A stretch of DNA of 64,000 nt, taken from Sorangium cellulosum (GTDB lineage Bacteria; Myxococcota_A; Polyangia; Polyangiales; Polyangiaceae). The position numbers and the translations under genes are program-made. The stretch lies in NCBI RefSeq assembly GCF_004135735.1, contig NZ_CP012670.1:1-64000 (forward strand). Direction: 5' to 3'. Numbering within the stretch: the first letter of the stretch is position 1; each line of letters starts with the position of its first letter. Positions 59,358-64,000 of this stretch are shown here, piece by piece. The notes beneath the pieces are model-generated. The model was not told the origin of the DNA and made no database searches. It was given only the letters and a program-made list of their open reading frames with translations.

Positions 59358-60059
59358 TCACCCCGGCTGGCCTCCGTCGGGAACGGCACGGACGAGGATC
59401 TTCGACGGCGCACGGCCGATGAGCCGCCGCAGGATCTGCTTCGTGCCGATCGCCCCGCCAGCGCCCACCGCGAACACGAGAGGCACCGCCGCGCCGCCCG
59501 TCACCGCGACGAGGCCCGCCGCGAGCAGCACGCCGGCGCCGGTGGCCACCGCGCCGGTCGAGGCCTCCTGCGCCGCGTGCGCGATCGCCTCCTTCCTGGT
59601 CATCTCGCCTCGCTGGTAGGCCGTGATTCCCTCGTACGTGCCGAAGGCGCCGTCGACGAGGAACCCGATTCCGGCCGCCTTGCCCGCGCCCTTCAGCACC
59701 TCTCGACCCGCGGTCTTCATCGCCTCGCGCGCGAGCGCCCTGGCGGCCTCCGGAGCGGCCCCGGTGAGCGCCGCCTTGCCCGCCTGGCGCGCAGCCTCCT
59801 GCGCGACCAGCGCGCCCGCCTGCCTTCCGCCCTGGTCGGCGATGATCTTCGCCGTCGTCTGTGCGCCCACCGCGAGCCCGGGCGCGAGCGTGTCCACGAC
59901 CGCCGTGGCGTTGTGGACCATCACGCGCCGCAACCCCTCCCGCGTGCCCTCGTCGAGGAGCCGCTTGCCCGCTGCCGCGAACAGCACCTCTGCCGCCCCG
60001 CGCACGGCGACGGCGCCGCTCCCTGCAATGGAACCGAGGAGATGGTGTCGCGAGCTCAT
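59358..60059 (-). CDS. Glycine/alanine-rich hypothetical protein
   Basis: The 233-residue protein is unfamiliar. It has a helical Ala-rich segment (about 25-140), then YEGITAYQRGEMTRKEAI. A hydrophobic glycine-rich region (about 165-215: GAVATGAGVLLAAGLVAVTGGAAVPLVFAVGAG) could form glycine-zipper membrane helices. It has no signal peptide. The ATG at 60059 has AGAGGT upstream. It is convergent with the ECF42 gene. Confidence 0.6.
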   Translation of the reverse strand: MSSRHHLLGSIAGSGAVAVRGAAEVLFAAAGKRLLDEGTREGLRRVMVHNATAVVDTLAPGLAVGAQTTAKIIADQGGRQAGALVAQEAARQAGKAALTGAAPEAARALAREAMKTAGREVLKGAGKAAGIGFLVDGAFGTYEGITAYQRGEMTRKEAIAHAAQEASTGAVATGAGVLLAAGLVAVTGGAAVPLVFAVGAGGAIGTKQILRRLIGRAPSKILVRAVPDGGQPG

Positions 60060-60282
60060 CTCGACCTCTGCCGTGTTCACGCGCCCTTGCCCTTCCAAAG
60101 GAGGTAGCCTTCCGGGGCAGAAAGGCAAGCTCAGCGTGGCGCCGCGCCACGCCGGGCGATCCGCCCCGGCATCCCGACTCCACGATGAGCTCGGCCGATG
60201 GCGCACCGCGCGAGCGCTCGCAAGGCAGGAGGGCGCGGCGGACGCGGCGCGCGGCGGGCGCTCGAGGATCTGCGGCGCCGGC

Positions 60283-60414
60283 TCAGGCGCTCGCCGCGGG
60301 CGCCGGCGTGAAGACGGCGCGCACGCAGCCGTCCTGCTTGGCCTTGAAGAGCTGATATCCGCGGGGCGCGTCCTCGAGGCTCATCCGGTGGGTCGCGAGG
60401 AACGAGGGATCGCT
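60283..60414 (-). pseudogene. 3' remnant of a zinc-dependent alcohol dehydrogenase
   Basis: About 40 codons match the C-terminus of COG1063-type zinc alcohol/formaldehyde dehydrogenases: DPSFLATHRMSLEDAPRGYQ and KAKQDGCVRAVFTP. The family's catalytic and NAD-binding domains (about 340 residues) are absent upstream. The short frame reads on to an ATG at 60489 through unrelated sequence. It therefore looks like a truncated relic, next to repeat copy C. The gaps 60060-60282 and 60490-60671 hold no gene that I can support. Confidence 0.65.
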
Positions 60415-60671
60415 CTCGCCGGCGCGCGCCTCGGCCTGGGCTCGCTCGGGCACCGACGGCACCTCAGAGATCGGTTCGATCATGGACATGACACCCCTCC
60501 TCCGGACACTGCGTCAGCTCGCTCGCGGGCGGCGATGGGGCCCCCGCCGCAGAGCGCTGCCCCGGCGCGGCGCGGACCGCGGCCTCGTCCGGAGCGCAGC
60601 CCGGAGGCGCGGGATCCTGTGCGCGCGCAGGCGTCAGCCTCTGCTCGCGTCCGCACCAGGCAAGGCCCACG

Positions 60672-60795
60672 CCGGCGGGTGGTGCGGCCCTCTGGGGGCT
60701 CACCGGAGGGGCTGAAGTGCAGGCGAGCCACAAAAGAGGCTCGCCGCAACGCAAGCCCCGGAGGTGAGCCCCCAGAGGGCCGCACCACCCGCCGG
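60672..60795 (+). repeat. Dispersed palindromic repeat, copy C (core 60694-60773)
   Basis: The most perfect copy. Outer arms at 60672-60704 and 60763-60795 are exact inverted repeats of 33 bp. Inside are GGGGCT/AGCCCC and the hairpin GGCGAGCC/GGCTCGCC with loop ACAAAAGA. It ends 9 bp from the stop of the minus-strand TPR gene (60805), so it lies at that gene's transcript end. No terminal U-tract or transposase is present. Confidence 0.9.
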
Positions 60796-60804
60796 TGCTG
60801 GGCG

Positions 60805-61830
60805 TCAGAACCTCACGAGCAGGCGCGAGCCCACGCCGCCTGGCCAGGCCGACAGCGTGAGCGCCGCCGCCGTCGGCTCGCCGGCCGAAGGCGGCGCCGT
60901 CGCCTCCCCGGAAGGGCTCAGCAAGAGCAGGGTGACGCCGGTGCCGAGCCCGACGAGCCCGACGCCGGCGAAGACGCTCGCGAGCGTCGAGGCCGTCCTG
61001 CCCGTGTCGTGCTCCCCCTGGAGCTCCGGCGGGCACACGTAGGCGCCCCCGGCGCGCGAGCACCCGTCCTCGACCGCGGACAGCGCGCCCGCGCGCACGG
61101 CCACGGCCACGACGGTCGCGATCGCGCCGGCGCCGCCGACGCCGAGCGCGACGAAGCCGGCCGTGCGGACGCCGCTGGAGGCGTCCGGCGGGGCGGCGGC
61201 GAGCGGATCGCGCGCCCCGAGCGCGTCGCGCGAAGGCGGCGGCGCGGGGACGGCCAGCGTCACGACCCGGCGCATGCCGGCCTGGAGGTCGACGCGCTCC
61301 GTGATCGGCGCGGCGCCGCCGTAGAACAGCTCGATCGTGTGCTGGCCGAGATCGCGCTCCAGCTCGACGCCGAGGAGCCTCGGATCCATGGGCTTGCCGT
61401 CCAGCGCCACGCGGACCTCGGCCCTGCCGTCGCCGCCGCGCACATGGACGGTCAACGTCCCGACCTTCTCGTTGAGCGCGCGGTAACGGCCCTCCGCGTC
61501 CTCGCTCCACCCGGCGTACTTCGCCTCGTTCGACTGGAGCGCGGCGCGCCGGAGATCCCACCAGTCGCGCCGCGCGGAGGCGTAGAGGCCCAGCTCCTCC
61601 TCGCACTCGGCGATGTTCCGCAGCGCGCCGAGCCCCTCGGGGTAGATCTCCAGCGCGCGCCGGAAGGCGATGACCGCCTGCTCGCACTGGCCGGCGCGCC
61701 GCAGCTCGCGCCCCCGGGCAAACAGCGTCTTCGCGTCCTCCTCGGCGCCCGCGGCGAACGCCGGCGCCGGCGCCGCCGCGAGCAAGGCGGCGCCGCAGAG
61801 CGTGACGAGCTGCCGCTCAAAGAATCTCAC
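60805..61830 (-). CDS. Exported TPR protein with C-terminal hydrophobic segments
   Basis: The 341-residue product has a signal peptide (LVTLCGAALLAAAPAPAFAA). TPR-like helices follow (about 27-110: EDAKTLFARGRELRRAGQCEQAVIAFRRALEIYPEG). A PEGA-like beta domain comes next (about 120-195: VGTLTVHVRGGDGRAEVRVALDGKPM). Two hydrophobic helices complete it (AGFVALGVGGAGAIATVVAVAV and VFAGVGLVGLGTGVTLLLL). Such TPR/PEGA proteins next to kinases are common in Polyangiales. The start overlaps the kinase gene's 3' end by 14 bp, so the two are co-translated. Function unknown. Confidence 0.8.
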   Translation of the reverse strand: MRFFERQLVTLCGAALLAAAPAPAFAAGAEEDAKTLFARGRELRRAGQCEQAVIAFRRALEIYPEGLGALRNIAECEEELGLYASARRDWWDLRRAALQSNEAKYAGWSEDAEGRYRALNEKVGTLTVHVRGGDGRAEVRVALDGKPMDPRLLGVELERDLGQHTIELFYGGAAPITERVDLQAGMRRVVTLAVPAPPPSRDALGARDPLAAAPPDASSGVRTAGFVALGVGGAGAIATVVAVAVRAGALSAVEDGCSRAGGAYVCPPELQGEHDTGRTASTLASVFAGVGLVGLGTGVTLLLLSPSGEATAPPSAGEPTAAALTLSAWPGGVGSRLLVRF

Positions 61831-63250
61831 TCTTGTCGATCTCCTTGCGGCGGCGGGGCGCGGCGGGCAGGGGCGGCGCCGCAGGCGCGGTCGTCGCCGT
61901 GGCGCGGGGAGCGGCCCGGGTGGGCCCGGGGGGCTCGGGGCTGGCCCCGCGCGGCCGCGCCGCCGCGGCCTCGGGCGCAGGGGAGGGCGCCTCCGCCGGC
62001 GTCGCCGCCGCGGGCGGCGTGGTCGGGGCCGCCGGGGCGGGCGGCGCGGGCGGCGGCCGCAGGCGCGGCGTGGCGTCCGGGAGGGCGCCGCGCACCGCGG
62101 GGGACAGCGGCCTCGCCGCCTGGGCCACGCGAGGCGGATCGAGCAGGCGCCACGCGAGCGCGGCGGCGCCCACGACCGTGCCCACGCTCGCCAGCGCCAC
62201 GGCGGCGAGCGCCGCGGCCTGCCGCCGCGGCGGCGGGGGAGGCGCCGCCTCGATCGCGGCGTGGTAGGCCCGGACCATCTCCCCGACCGAGGCGAACCGC
62301 CGCGCGGGCTCCTTCGCGAGCGCCCGCGCGAACCAGCCGTCGAGCCCCCGGGGGAGCGACCGCCGGACGTTCGTGGCGGGCTCGAAATCGCGGGTGCTGA
62401 CCGCCACGATGAGCTCGGCGATGGTGTTGCCCTGGAACGGCGTCCAGTCCGTCAGCACCTCGTACGCCAGCACGCCGAGCGCCCAGATGTCGGCCCGCAC
62501 GTCGACCGAGAGCGGCGACGCGAGCTGCTCCGGGCTCATGTAGTTGGGCGACCCCAGCATGACGTCGGCCGACGTCTCCATGGGGCGGTCGAGGCCGAGA
62601 TCGCCGTGCAGCGCCTTGGCGATGCCGAAGTCCGCGACCTTCACCGAGAGCGCCTCGCCGGGCTCGTCGAGCAGCATCACGTTCGACGGCTTCAGGTCGC
62701 GGTGCACGATGCCCATCTCGTGCGCGACGGTGAGCGCGTCCGCGATCTGATCGAGCACGCCCGCGAAGCGCTGCGGGTCGATGGGCCCCGCCTCGGTCAC
62801 CTCGGCGAGCAGCGTCCGGCCCCGCACGTACTCCATCACGAGGTACGGGAGGTCCTCGTGAACCCCCGCGTCGTGCACGGCGACGATGTGCCGCGTGCGC
62901 GCGCCCAGGCGGGCCGAGATCTGCGCCTCGAACCGGAACCTCTCCAGCACGGTCCGGGTCCGCTCCGCGTCGCCGGTCAGCGCGAGGCTGAGGAACTTGA
63001 TGGCGAGCTCGGTCTTCAGGTTGACGTGGACCGCGAGCCAGACCTCCGCCATGCCCCCGCGCCCGAGCGGGCGGACCAGCCGGTACTTGCCGTCCACGAT
63101 CTCGTCGGGCGCGTGCTGCCAGATATCCGACTCGTCCGCGCGGGCCGGCCTGTCCGTCGCGCGCGCGCTGACCTTGACGGTCGTCGGCAGGCGGGGCGAG
63201 GCGGCGTCCACGCCCGGAAGGATAGTGGATGCCGGGGGCGCGGCTGACAC
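61817..63250 (-). CDS. Ser/Thr protein kinase with membrane anchor and Pro/Ala-rich external tail
   Basis: The 477-residue protein has a complete kinase domain (about 55-315): GRGGMAEVWLAVH loop, AIKFL lysine, HRDLKPSNVM catalytic loop, VADFGIAK, and SPEQLAS. One membrane helix (LAAVALASVGTVVGAAALAW) follows at about 345-365, and the last 110 residues are Pro/Ala-rich and presumably periplasmic. A GTG start at 63250 is used; the first 50 residues are low complexity and a later start is possible. It is upstream of and overlaps the TPR gene. It is divergent from no gene: the next gene upstream runs in the same direction. Confidence 0.9.
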   Translation of the reverse strand: MSAAPPASTILPGVDAASPRLPTTVKVSARATDRPARADESDIWQHAPDEIVDGKYRLVRPLGRGGMAEVWLAVHVNLKTELAIKFLSLALTGDAERTRTVLERFRFEAQISARLGARTRHIVAVHDAGVHEDLPYLVMEYVRGRTLLAEVTEAGPIDPQRFAGVLDQIADALTVAHEMGIVHRDLKPSNVMLLDEPGEALSVKVADFGIAKALHGDLGLDRPMETSADVMLGSPNYMSPEQLASPLSVDVRADIWALGVLAYEVLTDWTPFQGNTIAELIVAVSTRDFEPATNVRRSLPRGLDGWFARALAKEPARRFASVGEMVRAYHAAIEAAPPPPPRRQAAALAAVALASVGTVVGAAALAWRLLDPPRVAQAARPLSPAVRGALPDATPRLRPPPAPPAPAAPTTPPAAATPAEAPSPAPEAAAARPRGASPEPPGPTRAAPRATATTAPAAPPLPAAPRRRKEIDKSEIL

Positions 63251-63371
63251 TATTCGACGGCGCTCGCGCCCCGGGCAGCGCGCGGCGGCGGCGGGGGTCG
63301 GTGCGCCGCAGCGGGCGCCGCGAAGGTCCGCGCGGCGCCGCGAGCGACCCTGCGCGCGGCGCCGCGAGGCC

Positions 63372-64000
63372 CTACTCCGCGGCGTCGGCGAACGGCTCCG
63401 CCGGCTCGGCGCCGGGCAGCGGGGCCGCGTTGCCCACGCCGCGGTCGAGCGCAGCGCCGAGGAGCGCCCCCACGCCGGGGACGACGTTGCCGATCGCCTC
63501 GTCGGCCTCCCACGGGTTCAGCCACCAGAACGGGTTGAGCAGCCGGCGGAGGTCGCGGAGGGAGCGGGACGGACGGCTGACCTCCACCGTGAACGCGAGC
63601 GTGCCCAGGTTGGCGTCGAGCCAGTCGTCCATGTCTCCCACGGTCGGATACCAGTGCGCCGCCTGCCGGACCGCGTAGGGCTCGCGCGGGAGCGCGCGGC
63701 AGAAGGCGTCGCCGAGCGCCTGGTACAGCGGCGCGCGCGGGTTGGGCGCGCCCGTGTGCGCCCACGGATAGAGCAGGAGGTTGCCGCAGCTGTGGAAGCC
63801 GAGCGCGAGCGCCGGCCTCGTCTCCAGCGCGACGTCGCGCAGGGCGCGCGACTCGGGCTCCGAGAACGCGTGCGGGCCGGTGTAATGCGGCGACCAGCGG
63901 AGCCGCGAGCCCGCGAACGGGTGCAGCGGCCGCGCCGAGGAGAGCGGCGCGAAGTTCCGGTTCAGATCCACGCCGCGGGCATTGCACCGCCGCGCGGTCG
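63372..64000 (-). CDS. M14-family zinc carboxypeptidase, C-terminal part (cut by window edge)
   Basis: Only the last 209 codons are in the window; the gene continues beyond 64000. The visible part includes the substrate-binding RGVDLNRNF near the edge, the third zinc His in LGFHSCGNLLLYPW, and the catalytic Glu in FTVEVSRP. This fits carboxypeptidase A/T-type enzymes. The first two zinc ligands (HxxE) would lie upstream. The C-terminal 40 residues are Gly/Ala-rich. Secretion cannot be judged without the N-terminus. The 120-bp gap to the kinase start contains no further gene. Confidence 0.85.
   Translation of the reverse strand, partial: TARRCNARGVDLNRNFAPLSSARPLHPFAGSRLRWSPHYTGPHAFSEPESRALRDVALETRPALALGFHSCGNLLLYPWAHTGAPNPRAPLYQALGDAFCRALPREPYAVRQAAHWYPTVGDMDDWLDANLGTLAFTVEVSRPSRSLRDLRRLLNPFWWLNPWEADEAIGNVVPGVGALLGAALDRGVGNAAPLPGAEPAEPFADAAE

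Noticed and set aside
60464..61687. 407-codon minus-strand frame crossing repeat copy C
   Set aside because: It is out of frame with the TPR protein and contains the translated repeat; no conserved domain.

Overview
This window looks like the start of a myxobacterial chromosome, most like Sorangium or another Polyangiales. Base 1 is the first base of dnaA, which suggests the record was rotated to the replication initiator. The DNA is very GC-rich with GC-dominated third codon positions. It carries four eukaryote-like Ser/Thr kinases, several zinc-ribbon or GYF-type small proteins, many Pro/Ala-rich linkers, a bifunctional PFK-2/FBPase-2 and an ECF42-type sigma operon. The taxonomic call is inference from gene content.

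Region by region. 1-8.2 kb: dnaA, then on the minus strand a giant kinase (kinase, degenerate cyclase, AAA ATPase, TPR), dnaK and grpE. 8.5-14.8 kb: argD, a protein with P-type ATPase architecture that has lost its catalytic residues, a Fur regulator, a lipoprotein and an extensin-like putative zinc peptidase. 14.8-21.2 kb: an 8-bp tandem repeat, hrcA, an RluA-type pseudouridine synthase, a receiver-domain protein and a GT39-type glycosyltransferase. 21.2-25.5 kb: an intergenic region with stacked hairpins and a strong terminator, then tetrapyrrole genes (a CobA-HemD fusion, hemB) interleaved with a GYF-domain protein and a lipoprotein. 25.5-31.7 kb: a heterodimeric ABC exporter, a KOW-containing unknown and a double zinc-ribbon protein. 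31.8-44.2 kb: kinase, HAD phosphatase/rlmI pair, outer-membrane barrel, lnt, HU-like protein, ybeY, transaldolase, secA and tRNA-Leu. 44.8-53.5 kb: receiver protein, Crp/Fnr regulator, rpoN, two unknowns, PFKFB-like enzyme, pgeF and a membrane-anchored kinase. 53.6-64 kb: PBP1A, a tightly coupled GST/MmcQ-like/YCII/ECF42 operon, a glycine-rich protein, an alcohol dehydrogenase remnant, a TPR protein/kinase pair and the 3' part of an M14 carboxypeptidase cut by the window edge.

Most genes are housekeeping. Heat-shock control (hrcA, grpE, dnaK), haem/sirohaem synthesis (cobA-hemD, hemB), envelope biogenesis (lnt, secA, PBP1A, pgeF, GT39) and transcription control (rpoN, ECF42, Crp, Fur) sit close together. 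No CRISPR array, insertion sequence, prophage or rRNA operon was seen.

The least expected signals are: a three-copy dispersed palindromic repeat with an 80-bp core and compensatory base changes; the pseudo-P-type ATPase with a TRASH-like metal-binding N-terminus; the structured putative ncRNA downstream of the GT39 gene; and a possible leaderless grpE transcript. Start codons, promoters and RNA structures were judged by eye and are correspondingly uncertain.
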